This document shows positions 11,536-23,622 of a stretch of DNA of 64,000 nucleotides, piece by piece (position 1 is the stretch's first letter; each line of letters opens with the position of its first letter). The notes beneath the pieces were generated by a model that worked only from the letters and a program-made list of their open reading frames with translations, did not search any database and was not told the DNA's origin. The translations under genes and the position numbers were made by a program. This DNA is from Hysterium pulicare CBS 123377. Its lineage: Eukaryota > Ascomycota > Dothideomycetes > Hysteriales > Hysteriaceae. Location of the stretch: NCBI GenBank assembly GCA_000467715.1, contig AJFK01000026.1, forward strand, positions 124,001 through 188,000, read 5' to 3'.

Positions 11536-13729
11536 TTAACAGATCGCATGCGTCTTGCCTGACTTGCCCTGTAGACTATGTTTCTCATCGTTGTAATGCG
11601 TGTTAGCCTTATGATGACGGTTGGTTCGTGTACCAGTCTGCTTCAGCTTCTTAGAATATCTAGACATTATTAGCACGTTTCCCTTGGGAGGAAGATCGTG
11701 TATTGGAATCTGGACACTTACTCCTGTTGGGCTTGGATTCTAGCCTGGTCCATCGTGTCAAGCGATTGGCATGCGAGTTTAAAGTCGGTGATCAGAGCGT
11801 CGCAGCGGCTGCGGGTGAAATCTTCTCGAACAACGACACGCATCAGCTTCATGCCTTCGGAGTGAGGGGCCATGGTGTATGCGGGTACAACCCATCCTCG
11901 CTCACGGAGTTGATGGGCGCTACAACGAGTCAGCTGGAAGCACGTAATAGGAGTGAGGATAGTTCTCAGGCTCCACTTACATAGCGAATTCATCGTAGTG
12001 GAGATCCTTCTTAGGGTCAATGCGGCAGGCTACGAGAGGAAGACCACGACCTCCACGCTGGGACAAGATGATGAAGCCGAGTTTTTCGAGGGAAGCAGCT
12101 AGGTAGTCGGCAGTTCGGGTGAGATTCCTAATGGTATGTTAGCATGTATGAGCGGGCGCTAAAACGTGGACTACTTACACCATGATAGCTTTGTAGCCGT
12201 GTTTGCCGAGTCTGATCATCTGATAATATTGTCCAATGATCTGAGAGGCGCCACGAGAGAAGTTGAGGGTGAAGGAAGCTTGATCAGCCTGATTTGATTT
12301 AGCAGCGGACATATCGGAGAGGTAGACGACTCACTCCTAAATAATTGATGTTGAAGATCAGCTCCTTTGGAAGGAAAGCTGGATCACGCCAGACTACCCA
12401 GCCAACACCAGGGTAGACCTAAAAAGTCAGCACAATGACAGATGGGATACTCTAAGGCCACCTACCAGTCCATATTTGTGACCCGAAACATTGATACTGA
12501 CGACCTTCTCGAGGCGGAAGTCCCATTCTAGACCTGGGTTGATGAATGGAGCAACAAAACCACCACTGGCAGCGTCCACTGTGCGGCGTTAGGAGAGGTT
12601 GATCACGGTCATTATGTAGAGGTTGGAGTTACCGTGAATGGGTACATCGAGACCCTTCTTGATGAGCAAGTCGTTGATGCCCTTGATATCCTCATACTCT
12701 CCAGTATAAGTTGTTCCAAGAATGGCGCAAATACCAATCGTATTCTCATCGATTAGACTCACAGCCTCCGCAGGATCAATGACGAAGCGTTTCTCGGTAC
12801 AGTAGACATATTTCTCCTCGACATCGAAGTATCTTGCAGCCTAAGATAGAATCAGATTATGGCGACACGAGGCGAAGAGTTCCCCAATTACCTTTTCCCA
12901 ACAAACCTGAACAGCGGAGTTCATGACGATATTGGGCTTCTCGGTTGACTTTCCAGCCGCCTTTCTCTTGTTCTGCCAAAGCTTCTTCATAGCCAGCACT
13001 GCGAGCATGATGGCCTTTGTTGGATTAGCACCGGCTGTTTATGGGAGGTTACGTGGCAAATCAGCGTACTTCTGAGCTTCCAATGGTGGATGTTCCCATG
13101 GCATTTGTTTTCTCGTCATCTGTCGGGACGTTGAAGAGACGGGCAATCATGGAGACGCATCGGTTCTGGATGTCTGCAGAGACGGGGTATTCCTCGTAGT
13201 CTGACCAATTTCAGCGATGGCATTCTGTCACTGGCTGCGGTAATGAGAAGTATAGACGAACCGATGAAGTTCTTGGAGAAGCATTCCGTCATCAATTTCT
13301 CGGCTTCTTCTTCCTAGCTAGAGTTCAGTGGCTGAGACTAAGGATGGGTTCGGGTGAAGAATTACCATGTAGGTTGTGACGAAGCTAGCCAGGTTCAGAG
13401 TAGGTGTCTTTTGATGTTTAGTGACGTCGTGAAACGGTGAGAGGCTTGACTAACGCCATCCAGAGTCAAGTCATCTTTGATCATACGATAGGCGCTGAAA
13501 ACAGATTAATGGAAGCTCTGGGAGCTGGAGCTGGTTGGTTGCCATACATTTCCTTGGGCATTTCTCCTTCGGGCATCTCATGCTTTGGGAGATCGTGGGC
13601 AGCGAATTTGGAGCCATAGACTGAGGCCGTGTTGTCGGATTCAAAGTCGAACGACTCGAAACCATCGACGAGTGGCGCAGTCATGTCCTCGACATGCTTG
13701 TCCGTGGGGATCTGGGCGAGATGGACCAT
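11536..13729 (-). CDS. GAD1: Glutamate decarboxylase, 13 exons
   Basis: PLP enzyme that converts L-glutamate to GABA and CO2, feeding the GABA shunt. Exons on the minus strand: 13729-13548, 13494-13455, 13407-13366, 13313-13262, 13200-13070, 13014-12892, 12840-12633, 12578-12466, 12418-12335, 12288-12179, 12127-11981, 11919-11722, 11659-11536. The exons total 1554 nt (517 aa), normal for fungal GAD. Motifs seen: [31 protein letters not shown], and the PLP-lysine loop SGHKYGL with K294. The last exon is joined through GTAAGT…GTGCTAATAATGTCTAG; without it the protein would stop at QQE, but the spliced tail ending [13 protein letters not shown] matches the tail I recall for fungal GADs. Exon 1 ends inside what looks like open frame; the donor AT-GTATGG gives [14 protein letters not shown]. 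The intron density is striking for this window. Confidence 0.93.
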
Positions 13730-14313
13730 GATGGATGTGTCGATTGGGGGTTTCTAAAGTAATTCTAGGGAAGTCTCAGGGAATTGAAGCGAAGAAGGTG
13801 AATGGTGTCGAAGATAGGGAGGACGGCGATGCACAAAGTTTGTGCAGCAATAGAGGGGATATAGGTAGTGGGGGGAGCTACAGGCACGAGCTTGGGGTGT
13901 AGAAAGCTTGACATTGAGCTTGTTCCCGGGAAGTCGAAGCGCTAACGGGCGGATGACGAAATCGCCGGCAAACTAAACTCAACGGAGCAACTGGGCTGAA
14001 CACCACCACGGACACGACGAGTAAGAGGCCCATCTCCATGCACGCATCACGCCTGTCGCTGCTTGTTTATTCGAGACATGGCACAGTCTCAACGAACTAA
14101 GTGGTCCTTCTTGCTGGCCGAGTGCTTCATAATGACGTTCAACTCCATAATGGTCTGGAATCGATCTTGAACAATCGGATTCGAAAATGCGAGGTGTTAT
14201 CCCAAAGTAGCTGTGCCTAGGCCGCCCTTACACCGCTTTTCAGCATCAACGTTGATATTCCAACAATCAATGGTCCACCCCGCATTCTGCAACTACACGA
14301 ATCGACATAGCGG
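13730..14313. other. Promoter region of glutamate decarboxylase
   Basis: GAD1 and the amidase downstream are both on the minus strand. This spacer therefore holds the GAD1 promoter and the amidase 3' region. No additional gene or repeat seen. Confidence 0.4.
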
Positions 14314-16125
14314 TTATAGCTTTGCAGCTGCATGTTTACCGTAATCCTTCAAACTCGCCTTTAGTGCCGTGTCAATCAAGCCCATTATCTGACACAGTTT
14401 CCTCTCTTGCAGTTTCGGGCAAACAACTTGAACACTGAGCGGTGTGCCCATATAGACGGACCGATCGAAGTTTGTCCCTAGGGTAACACCATTAGCCATG
14501 CTTGTCTTGCGCACTTCTTCTTTGATACCGCTACGAACAGAAATCGACTTACATAGCCCACGATTGACTCTATCCCACGCACCAAGAATAGGCCTCTCTG
14601 TGAATTCTCCCTGCATGTCATCCTTCCCGAAAAATCGGACGGGGACCACACCAGCGGGATAATCTAGTAGATTGAACGAGCTAGTATAACTAACTCCATT
14701 CCAGCCATCAATGGGAGGAACAGCATGTGGCGCAACCGGACAGATGAATCCATCAACGCCCTTCCATATCTTCAAGAAAGCCGTCTCGAGCTCAGTTCTT
14801 CGTGCATGTAAAGCACGCGTCTTCTCGACCGTCAATGGAGCTTTGCGTCTTAGACGAGAGACAAGCCAGGGTGACAGAGGCTCTCCCGTGCTCTCAACAA
14901 CGTCGAGTATGGCATTGTTTCCATCGACACCGAAGAGTCCGTTAGCAATTGACTGGCACTGAGAGAAGAGGGTGGTTATATCCATCTCCACTACCTTGAT
15001 TCCGGAGGACCTTAACGACGACGCAACTTCGTCTAGAAGGCGTTGAATAGGTGGATGGGGTTCAATGACCCCATCGCGCCGAACCAGGCCGAGAGTCGGT
15101 TTTTTTGGAGGCAGTATCTGCAACGAGGTCCATGAAACAGGCGTGACATCCGGATCCAGCTCCCACGGTCTCTGATCCGATACCGCAGCCAAAAAGAGCT
15201 CCAGGTCGCGTGTAGAGTGTGCCAATGGTCCTGCGCTAGCCGGAATGGCTAGTTTGGAAGATGCCGGCAATGTGCCACTCTCTTGCCCTGCGTATGGCAC
15301 TCTCTGCCAACTGGGTTTTAAGCCGTATAGTCCATTGCACATAGCTGGTATCCTGATCGAACCTCCAACGTCCGTTCCAACACCGAGAATCGAGCCTCTC
15401 ATCGCTAGAAGGGCGCCTTCCCCACCAGTGCTACCACCGGCTGTGACCAATGTATTGTGTGGATTCAACACCCTTCCAAAAACATTATTATGCGAGTCGA
15501 GCGCCATCAAGGTTTGCGGAACGTTGGTTTTGCAGTAGAGGACAGCGCCTGCATTGAGCAAGATATCGACAATAGTTGCTGAGGTATCGGATGGCTTGAA
15601 TGCGAGGGCGGCAATTCCGATCGAGGCATCGTAGCCTTTGACTTTGAATGAATCCTTGATGGATACCGGCACGCCGTGAAGTGGACCAATGGGTGCGTTT
15701 CCGCCGGCGAGATGCGCGTCGAGGTATTCGGCGCGGGATATGGCATCGGAAAAGAATATTTCGGTGAGGCAATTTGTCAATTGATGGGCAATAGCGGCCC
15801 TCTAACGGTGGGTGTTGATGTCAGCTGAAGGCGCCTTGCAATTGGAACTCAGCTAGGAAAGTCATACCTTGCAGAATGCCTTGACCACATCAACACTCTT
15901 CAGGTTGCGGCTAGCGATAGCCTGGGCTAAGGCCGTCGCATCGTAGTTCTCGGTGATGTCCAATTCTTTTTGATCGAGGAGGCCGCATTTGCGGGGTACA
16001 TCGAGATAGGTCTTCACGTCGGAGGTTGGAGTCGACTTGAGCAGCCATTCTTTGGGGATTCGGGAATATTGCTCATCCTTTTTCTGCCAGGAGACCAACT
16101 TCCACTTTTCTGGCGGTGAGGCCAT
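14314..16125 (-). CDS. Amidase-signature (acetamidase-type) amidase
   Basis: Two exons, 16125-15868 and 15801-14314, joined through a 66-nt intron (GTATGA…CACCGTTAG) that keeps frame (AFCK-RAAIAHQLTN); 581 aa. The amidase-signature family hydrolyses C-N bonds of small amides. The full Ser-cisSer-Lys triad is visible: K135 in PVSIKDSF, S210 in GGSTGGEGALLA and S234 in GTDVGGSIRIP, with the family spacing of 75 and 24 residues. The N-terminus (KWKLVSWQKKDEQYSRIPKEWLL) resembles fungal general amidases of the AmdS group. No signal peptide, so probably cytosolic. The natural substrate is unknown. Its neighbour GAD1 also handles nitrogen compounds, but joint regulation is not shown. Confidence 0.9.
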
Positions 16126-16596
16126 TGCGCTCAGTGATTGTCATGTTGTCTGCAACGGTTGGTGAGATGGGTGTAGGATAAGGTGGGATGGAAGCCGAGG
16201 TTGAGTTTTGGCATGCTTACAGAAACGCGATTACTAAGAGTGGGGAACTTGACTGCGTCTATCCTATGAAATAATATTATTGAAAGCTGTATTCAGATTC
16301 TGAATCATGTTGTCTAGGTTTAGATGTACAGAAGCGTTATAATTATCGTCTGGCTCAAGTACGGTAAGTGTTTCGCCTGGTGACAAATAATCAACGACTG
16401 GAAAGTAGGAGAAGAGTAATAAGTCGTTAGGTATACAAGAGTACGTATATGTTGCTTATAAGCTCAAATTACTCGAAAATAATACTAACGGGCTTCGTAT
16501 ACCTGAATTGCTTGATGGAGCATCTAGCTTCAACAACCTTCACCGAACCCTAACAATATATGCAGACCCCTAGTACCGGAATTGATAGTGGTATAC
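16126..16596. other. Spacer between the amidase and the DUF2235 gene
   Basis: This is the amidase promoter on the minus strand plus the 3' end of the DUF2235 gene. It is A/T-rich around 16,260-16,550. No gene seen. Confidence 0.4.
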
Positions 16597-18366
16597 CTAA
16601 TTTCCAAGAACCTCCGCAGATGCGACAGGATCCATCCTCAGCAATTCGAGTTCAAAGTCTCCCAAAGTCTCCTCTCGCATAACCTTTCCCTGAGCCTGAG
16701 GGTCGCTCCCCCGATACACCCATTTTACATCCTTCCGATTCGAGCCGTTTGAGGTCAAGTCACTGTACTTTGACCCATTGTCCAAATCCCAACCTTGCAA
16801 TGCTTCAGGCTGGTATTGACCAACGTCTTCATAACTCTTTCCGCCCATGAGCAGCCGCGCTCGTACCGACGGATGAACCCTTTCATTGGTCTCTCTCAAA
16901 GGATGGTCCGGTTCTTCTTTACTGGTGAAGTAGTTTATTTTATGATATTGATCTGGTTTGCGAGGCTCGCGGCCGCCCAGCGAAGTTGGAAATTTGCAAG
17001 AATCGTATAGTTTTCCTAGAGCCCAGCCTCGTTGCGCATGCGGAGGCCGGCTGACGTTGTGAGCTTGGTTTAGGAGATGCTGCTCTCGTACGTAATTCGG
17101 CTGGAAGTCAATCCAGGGCTTGAGGTTAGACATCATCCAAGCTAGAGTAATGTCGGCGATGCCGGTATCGTCGTATGAACCACCGACATTGGAATGAACG
17201 CCTGGAAACCATACTTGTTTAAGCACCGTTGTACAACCTTCTGGTCGCTCCCAGATTGTAGGAGCATACGAAGCGCGTTGTTCGTCTAGGGCCATTGCGT
17301 GGAAGGCATACCTGACGTGGTTATCTATGCGGGTGTCCTGTTCGTTCTCAGCATTCGTTCTGCGGGGTGTGAGTGAATCTTATTACCAGAAATTTGTATT
17401 CGTGTAGGAAGTCCGGCAGACCGAATTTTTGCAGAAAACCAGGAGTAGGGATCCCTAGAGCACCCACGGTATCCCAAACGCCAATCGCTTGGATCTCTAC
17501 CTCACGTGTGAGACCACGCTGCCAATGAATCAGTACAAGGAAATCGAAAGCACTCTATGGATTATACCTTCAGAAGTTCGTTCCGATAGCTGGTCAAATA
17601 CCCTTCAATGTCACTTGGTGGAGCAGTAATCTCGAATCCTGGAATGCCTTCCTCGCCCAGTATCGCAGGTTTGTAGTCTGCAACGCCGGCATTTTCCCAG
17701 TCTTTGAAGACGAGATAAAACCATGGAAGACCAGCTTTGTTAAGAAGACCCATGCCACCGATTAGTCCGCCGATACTTCTTGCAGTAAATGCACCTCGTG
17801 AGAATCCAATAAGAAAGATTGAATCGCCATGGGCATAGTTGTTGGCGAGGAAACTATAGGCTTCGCGGACATGCTCGCCAATACCTGCGCCAGTACCACC
17901 GCCTAATAGGCGCTCCAGAGTCGTATTTCCGCTCCCGATCCCAGATTGGTAGTAAACGATCTGTGGATGGTGGTTTCGATCCTCAGGCAGAATGGCTCGC
18001 CCTATTCTTGTAACATTTGAAGGTGTCTGAAGATGGCCAGGGCCCGAAAAGAGCGAGCCTTTGACAAAGCCTTTATCGGCATCCATCCAGGTCCCTTTGA
18101 AGGGTTAGAGGTATTTGGTAACCTAGAAACTTGTTTTACGCACCGTCACAACATGCTATGAGTTTTTTCGGTCTCTTGAGGGTGGGTTCTGGCATTGTGC
18201 TTGCTGTAGAAACACTTCTGAAAGTTTTGGAATGCAATTGACCTGAGTGGCGGAACGCTTTTGAAGCGCCTTTGAAAGGGATTGGACTAGTCAATGGACT
18301 GGAAGGCTTAGGGTGTGCAAACAGCGTTCTACAGAAGAGACGGAGATGAGCGTAGGTCGAGATCAT
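16597..18366 (-). CDS. DUF2235 alpha/beta-hydrolase-like protein
   Basis: Four exons: 18366-18144, 18094-17568, 17518-17387, 17337-16597 (540 aa). Intron joints restore CCDG-TWMDADKG, LLK-RGLTRE and YKFL-DTRIDNH. The family (T6SS phospholipase effector Tle1-like/DUF2235) is an alpha/beta hydrolase. The opening KKLIACCDGTW and the nucleophile elbow GFSRGAFTAR (Ser 173) are clear, as is WFPGVHSNVGGSY, which should supply the acid. The physiological substrate in fungi is not known. Two starts are possible: 18366, which adds a Arg/Ser/Lys-rich, acid-free leader of 57 residues that looks like a mitochondrial presequence, or 18195 (MPEPTLKRPKK), giving 483 aa. Both ATGs are in frame. Confidence 0.85.
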
Positions 18367-18927
18367 TAAATTAAATAGGCGCGGAAATATAGAAGTTCAA
18401 GTTTAACAAAGGCTGAACAGGTGTTTGGAGTGGGGATGATGCTCTAAAATAGATTCGCGCAACGATACTGAATGCGGCCCCCAAGGGCATCAAGAAAGGT
18501 AAGCTGACACTAGGCGACGAATAAGGCGGCGAGGCATCGTCTTAATAGGCAGTCGTCACAAGACTCCTGCTTATTGGGAGTGCAAAGCCGCCCCGTAATT
18601 GGAGGCTCTCAGTCGTGCCCAGCATCCGGATGAGAGTTGGTATTCTCCTGAGGGGAAGCATGGCTGAATTGATTTGCGCCGTCAATTGAATGCTAGGCCT
18701 AAGTAGGAATGGTGAGCTGAGCATCTCCGCCAGCCATCTCAGCTAACTCTCTCTTCCATCTGCACCTTCGCTTTATTTCTCCTGCACTGCCCGCAAAGCA
18801 AGCCTTAAATTTAGGGTGTTCGCTTTTCTCATTCGACATATGAACATCAAAGCCCTAAAACACCAAGATTCGATCCGATCTCCCTCCCATGAAATCAGCC
18901 CGAAATCCGCGACAAAAACTAATACAC
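18367..18927. other. Promoter region of the DUF2235 gene
   Basis: The spacer contains the DUF2235 promoter and the 3' end of the DUF3445 gene, both on the minus strand. A 60-codon minus-strand open frame here has no recognisable feature. No gene supported. Confidence 0.4.
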
Positions 18928-20359
18928 TCAGACAGCGAACGCTCGATCTGCAAATAACTGCATCGTGGTAGCTTCACTATTAACCGAGAAGATATCTTCG
19001 TCAGGCATCATCATAGGCTTTCCTTCTATATATCCAAGCACCGGCCTCTTCCAGAGAGGTCTCCCTTTGTAATTGGCGATATCCTCGGGCCAAGCCTGAA
19101 TCTCTGCTGCAAGTCCCTCGAGTTCCTCCTTTGGTATGTCCAGGAGTCGAGTTATTGATGTCTTGACCGTGAAAATGACGGCGCCCGACTCCGGCAGTCG
19201 TCGAAAGGTCTGGCGTTCACGCCGGATGATGATGTCTGCTGGTCCCATGTTGTTGATATTCCCTAGGAAGAAATCTTTCGGTTCCTGGACGAACAGGGTT
19301 TCGGCGAGGCTCCTCCCATATGGGCGTGTCTGGATGAAGAAGGTCGATCGTTCCATGCAGCTTTTTTCGTTCAGTCGGCTGAAATAGCTGAGGTTTACAA
19401 TATCAGAGATGCCTTGGAATAATTTAGCAAGGAATGCTTACTGCTCGACAGAACCAGATAGCTTACCCTTCCATTGCGGTACTGGCTCATGTATCGCGGT
19501 GACCGACATACCGATTCGCTCGGGCAGACGCCAGCCAGCAGGAAATAGGGTAGCACTCGCAACACTGAGAAGACGATATTAGTTCATTGGCGACCTAAAT
19601 CCTCTGACGGCGGACTTACAGAGAATGTTGGCCAGTAAATTCGCTCTTCGTCAACACGTTGAAGTCTTCCACGGCCAAGCGAGCGCATATTTCCAAAGGG
19701 AGAACAACATATGGTTTCGTCAACGAGAACTCTTCGCCGGTCATCTTGTTCCGAATCCACCTGGATCCTTCCCGTTGAAACATTGTGTACAAGCTCGGAT
19801 ACTTGTTTGTCAAGAACTCCACTACCTCAGTGAGCAGCTCTTCGCAAGCTGCTTTGGCCTCTGGCAGGCATCGCAAGACTTCGCCTTTTTCTTGAGTCAG
19901 AAGTTCATTCCTTGCTTGATGAAATTCCGGGTATCCTTTGTCTACAGTCAACCAATTATCAAGGTCCAATTTCCTTAGGCCCATCGTCATGTACTTGTTC
20001 GGGGATTTCTTAAAGCCTCGATCGGGGTAAGGTGTCAAATCTGAGACATCCGCCAGCGGTGTCCCTTTCATGCTTGACTCTTCGATGGGGATCGCTTCCA
20101 GGCTGGATCTCGCACTATCTTTCTTCGTAGCCTTCGACGCTCTTTTGCTCCCCGAAACCCCATCTTCAATGATCGTGATCCCGCTTAGTGCATTGCTCCG
20201 GTCAACCGTCCATGTTTCAACCGACGACGGAGGACTCTCTTTGGGTCGAGGAGGACCGTATTTGATGCGGATGTAGCAGACACTACCGAGCCAGATAAGG
20301 TATCCAGTAAGGAAGACTCCCAGGAGGATTCCAAAGATTTGCAAGCCGCCTAACGCCAT
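18928..20359 (-). CDS. Membrane-anchored DUF3445 / heme-dependent oxidative N-demethylase-like protein
   Basis: Three exons: 20359-19620, 19564-19442, 19387-18928 (440 aa). Introns GTAAGT…CTTCTCAG and GTAAGC…CCTCAG restore QHSL-VASATLFPAGWRLPER and SVEH-YFSRLNEKSC. The middle exon is short and easily missed. Residues about 5-28 form one transmembrane helix (FGILLGVFLTGYLIWLGSV), so the catalytic part is probably held at a membrane. After a Ser/Lys-rich linker comes the DUF3445 core: GLRKLDLDNWLTVDKGYPEF, FPAGWRLPERIG, the IHEPVPQW segment, and RRERQTFRRLPESGAVIFTVKT. Bacterial members with this fold are heme-dependent oxidative N-demethylases, but I infer only fold membership here; the fungal substrate is unknown. 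Confidence 0.8.
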
Positions 20360-21591
20360 GTTGGGGAATTGATATTACGCGGCAGTATAAAATAATAGCG
20401 TTAGGAGGGGAAGAGAGTTGAAGGAGGATACAGAATTCAAGTTAAGAAGGCGAAGTCTCGATTTCTGTAAGTTATCTGTTTAGATTCACCGCCAGTTTCT
20501 AAGTAGAAGCATCACGCGTGCTTCGTCGACGGATATCCAATCTCTCGCTCCACGGCTTTTCCGCCATCCACGTGTCTAAATCAGACCACGCGATGTTTTC
20601 TGATTCACCGCATCGAACTACTCTCTTCCTCTTCAAGCAGTCTGCCTTCTCGCATGATGTTGCAAGACTACTACTAGCAAGCGTAGGACCCGTCATGCTG
20701 GCGATACAGAGTGTTATGGCCGAAGCTCAACATCCTCCTATCCAAATCGAACTTAAAACACCCCGAGACTGACGCGAAGGACCGAAATTGCATTGTGAGG
20801 GCTTTCTCCATACTTCGCAATTGGATAGTACAGTTGCTTGCATACAACCTTGTGAGATGGGCGAAGTTTTGGTACGTCAGGCTAACGGTAACTTCTTAGT
20901 GTATCGTTTCTCGCGGACTTTACGTGACGGGAACTGGCCGGCTACCTGCATATTGCACCAATCTTGGGTTCGCAAGGCGACCGGAGCCTACTCCGATTAC
21001 AACCACGTTGCTCAGCGTCAAGTTCTCGCAGATCATCGCTTCTTGGTTAAATAGATAGGTGTTTCACATCGCGTAGAGCGGCAAAGCTATCCAAAACAAA
21101 CCACGTGGTCACGCTGAAAGGATGCTCGAAACTTCTCGCCAACATTGATCAATGTTTCAATGTCCACATACATGTCTAGGCACCTCTTGAGAAGAACAGG
21201 AGATCTATATTCGGAGTTGCCATCATTCGATGGATGACCTATTCGTATTCGGATCTGAACGGGCATATTTTTTAATGCCAAGGATACTCTAGGTCACATT
21301 TCGAAATCGTATTCTGCATCTATGAGGGTAGGGGAAATTTCTTTTCGCTAATTGTCACTATACTTTTGACATTGTTGCTTAAATTGATGTTCGACGACAT
21401 GATGGCTCCATGCCATTTTAGGAACCTCGGCTCATTGCAACCCCCGCGGGCCCTACTCCGACATCTCGGACTAGAAATGTATGGAGCTTACACGACATCC
21501 GCCCTTCTTCTTTTTTCTGATTCACTACATAAACCTCGCTGTCGCCATTGCACCCCCTTCGTCCTACGTTACAAGCTCATAAACTGCAACA
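20360..21591. promoter_or_regulatory. Divergent 1.2-kb promoter region
   Basis: The DUF3445 gene leaves to the left and the short-chain dehydrogenase to the right. Short open frames on both strands overlap and carry no domain. No further gene supported. Confidence 0.4.
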
Positions 21592-22596
21592 ATGGCAAAA
21601 GCCGACGTCCAACTCCACGATTTCGGGAACATCTTCTCATTGGAAGGGAAAGTAGCTGTCGTAACCGGCGGCTCTCGCGGTTTGGGCTTGCATAGTGCCT
21701 CTGGGTAGATCTTCCAGCTCATTCCTTTCGCCATGACATCCCATACTCACATGCTCGCTAGCCTCCTCCAAGCCGGCTGTTCCAAAGTCTTCATAACATC
21801 GCGCAAGGCCTCAGCCTGCGAAGAAGCCGTTGCAGCTCTCAATGCGCTTCCGAATAAACGGCCAGATGCAATTGCGATCTCTGTCCCCGCAGATAGCTCC
21901 AAAATGAGCGGGATCGAAACCTTGGTGAACGAGGTCGGCAAACATACGGATCACGTGGATATCTTGTTTGCGAACGCGGGGGCGACTTGGGGAGCTTATT
22001 TCGATGAGCATCCCGAGAATGCGTTTAGTAAGGTTATGGATTTGAATGTTAAGAGTGTTTTTTATACTATTCAGAAGTATGTCTAGCGTTTCTCGCTTCT
22101 TTTCTTTTACTTCCTATCTCTTGCTCTCATTCTCCCTATCATGCCAGCATCGGATCGGGGTACTGACAAGCTTTTCAGATTCGCGCCATTGCTCGAAAAA
22201 AGAGCGACAGTCGAGGACCCCTCCCGCGTCTTAGTAACTGGCTCCGTAGCAGGTCTCAGACTCGGCTCCCTAGGCGAAAACGCAACCTACTCGTACTCGG
22301 CCTCCAAAGCCGCCGTGCTCCATCTCGCGCGCAACCTAGCCGTAGAACTCGGACCCCGGCACATCCTCGTCAACGGTATTGCTCCGGGCTTCTTCCCAAC
22401 AAAGATGGCGAACGGTTTGATGGAGAAGACTGGTGGTGTTGAGGCTCTATCGAAATCGAGCCCGAATCAGAGGTTGGGCAGGCCGGAGGATATCGCTGCT
22501 GCGGTGGTCTTTTTGAGTAGTAGAGCGGGAGGGCATTGTAATGGGACGACTACTGTCTTGGATGGAGGAAATATGTGGGCTTCTGGGAAGTTGTAG
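21592..22596 (+). CDS. Short-chain dehydrogenase/reductase
   Basis: Three exons: 21592-21704, 21762-22076, 22179-22596 (281 aa). Introns GTAGAT…CTCGCTAG and GTATGT…CTTTTCAG restore HSASG-LLQAGCSKVF and TIQK-FAPLLEKR. Classical SDR features: the nucleotide loop TGGSRGLG (about residues 27-34), NAG within FANAGATWG, catalytic Ser in TGSVAGL (S165) and Y182-SAS-K186. After that PGFFPTKMANGL and the C-terminal DGGNMW are typical. It should be an NAD(P)H-dependent oxidoreductase of the cytosol. Closest in style to fungal proteins of the rhamnolipid RhlG / 3-oxoacyl reductase group, but the substrate is not readable from sequence. It ends 84 nt from the convergent DUF1989 gene. Confidence 0.9.
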
Positions 22597-22680
22597 AGAG
22601 TGCTTCAAGATATATACATCACCACATAGACGTAAGATACGTAACATAGAGTAGATTTCGAAATTCCTCATATCTAATCT

Positions 22681-23622
22681 TCACGCGTCTTCCCCGCTTG
22701 GCACCTTCATCCCATGCATCCCCCTATACTGCGACCTCTCAGGCGATTTCCAACCCTTCAAAACCTCCCCTCTCACCTCCTCGTCAATCTCCAGTACCTC
22801 CACCTTAATAGGCCTACACGTCTCCTTCATCCCCGCCTCAACCTTCCCCTTCCCCTCCCCCTGCTTCGCCTGCTCCCAACTCCAAGCGCTCAAATCCCCA
22901 CCCGGACACGTACTCAACGCACACAACAAATCCTGCTCAGCGAAAAACTCAACAAAGCTCTCCTCAGTAGCAGGGCTGCTTTCCATAAAATACCTCCCCT
23001 GCCCATCCAACCCCGTAACCTGAAAAACGTTCAACACGTCATGGACGTCGAATTCCGTGAGGCCGAAGGGTAGCACGGCGCGCACGAGGTTCGAGTGGCA
23101 GTGGTAGTCGTACGAGTCGCCCGTCAGCATGTGGCTGACGTAGGGATCGCAGCGCGTGCCCAGAAGATCATGGACGCGTCCGCCGTGTTGAGTGGTTTCT
23201 TTTCGGCCTTTGGAGCCGTTGCTTCTTGAGCCTAGGCCGCACCCGTCTCTGATTACGCCGCATAGAGGGCGCATGAATGGTAGACAACTCCATAAACGGT
23301 CGCCTTCGCGAACATGACTACCCTGCAGCTGCCGAGTTCGCGCGGCCCAGAATTTCTCGCGGGGATCGTGCGCGTTCCAGATGTTTAGGTCGCCGACTTG
23401 GGGGCCTGAAGGGGTGGAAAGGCGGAAGATGCAGCCGGCGGGAACGCGGAATGCGTGGCCGGAGCGAGGTGGGATGACGAATGTTTGAAGAGGAGTGAGT
23501 GAGGGACTGGAGGTTGAAGTTAGGGAGGCTAGACGGTTGTAGAGGGCTGTTGGAGGATGCAAGGGAGAGTCAGGTGAGGTGGGAAAGTAGGCGGGTCGGG
23601 GTGGAGGCTCTGGAGTAGACAT
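22681..23622 (-). CDS. DUF1989 (urea-carboxylase-associated family) protein
   Basis: Single exon, 313 aa. DUF1989 proteins are beta-sandwich proteins found in bacteria next to urea carboxylase, and in fungi as stand-alone genes of unknown role. Seen here: the opening FVIPPRSGHAFRVPAG, VGDLNIWNAHDPREKFW, the segment DRLWSCLPFMRPLCGVIRD, a Cys/His-rich stretch RCDPYVSHMLTGDSYDYHCH that could bind metal, and LTEFDVHDVLNVFQVTGLD. The N-terminal 30 residues are Pro/Ser-rich and probably disordered. The GC content is high compared with the neighbouring spacers. Function remains unknown; a role in amine or urea-type nitrogen use is inference by family association only. Confidence 0.85.
   Translation of the reverse strand: MSTPEPPPRPAYFPTSPDSPLHPPTALYNRLASLTSTSSPSLTPLQTFVIPPRSGHAFRVPAGCIFRLSTPSGPQVGDLNIWNAHDPREKFWAARTRQLQGSHVREGDRLWSCLPFMRPLCGVIRDGCGLGSRSNGSKGRKETTQHGGRVHDLLGTRCDPYVSHMLTGDSYDYHCHSNLVRAVLPFGLTEFDVHDVLNVFQVTGLDGQGRYFMESSPATEESFVEFFAEQDLLCALSTCPGGDLSAWSWEQAKQGEGKGKVEAGMKETCRPIKVEVLEIDEEVRGEVLKGWKSPERSQYRGMHGMKVPSGEDA

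Noticed and set aside
4218-12226. Two isolated ATCTGATAA copies at 4218 and 12218
   Set aside because: Single copies at the frequency expected by chance, one within GAD coding sequence, so not treated as iron-regulatory.
14314-16125. Reading the amidase as beginning in the main exon only
   Set aside because: A well-formed intron links it to an upstream exon with the conserved fungal amidase N-terminus, in frame.
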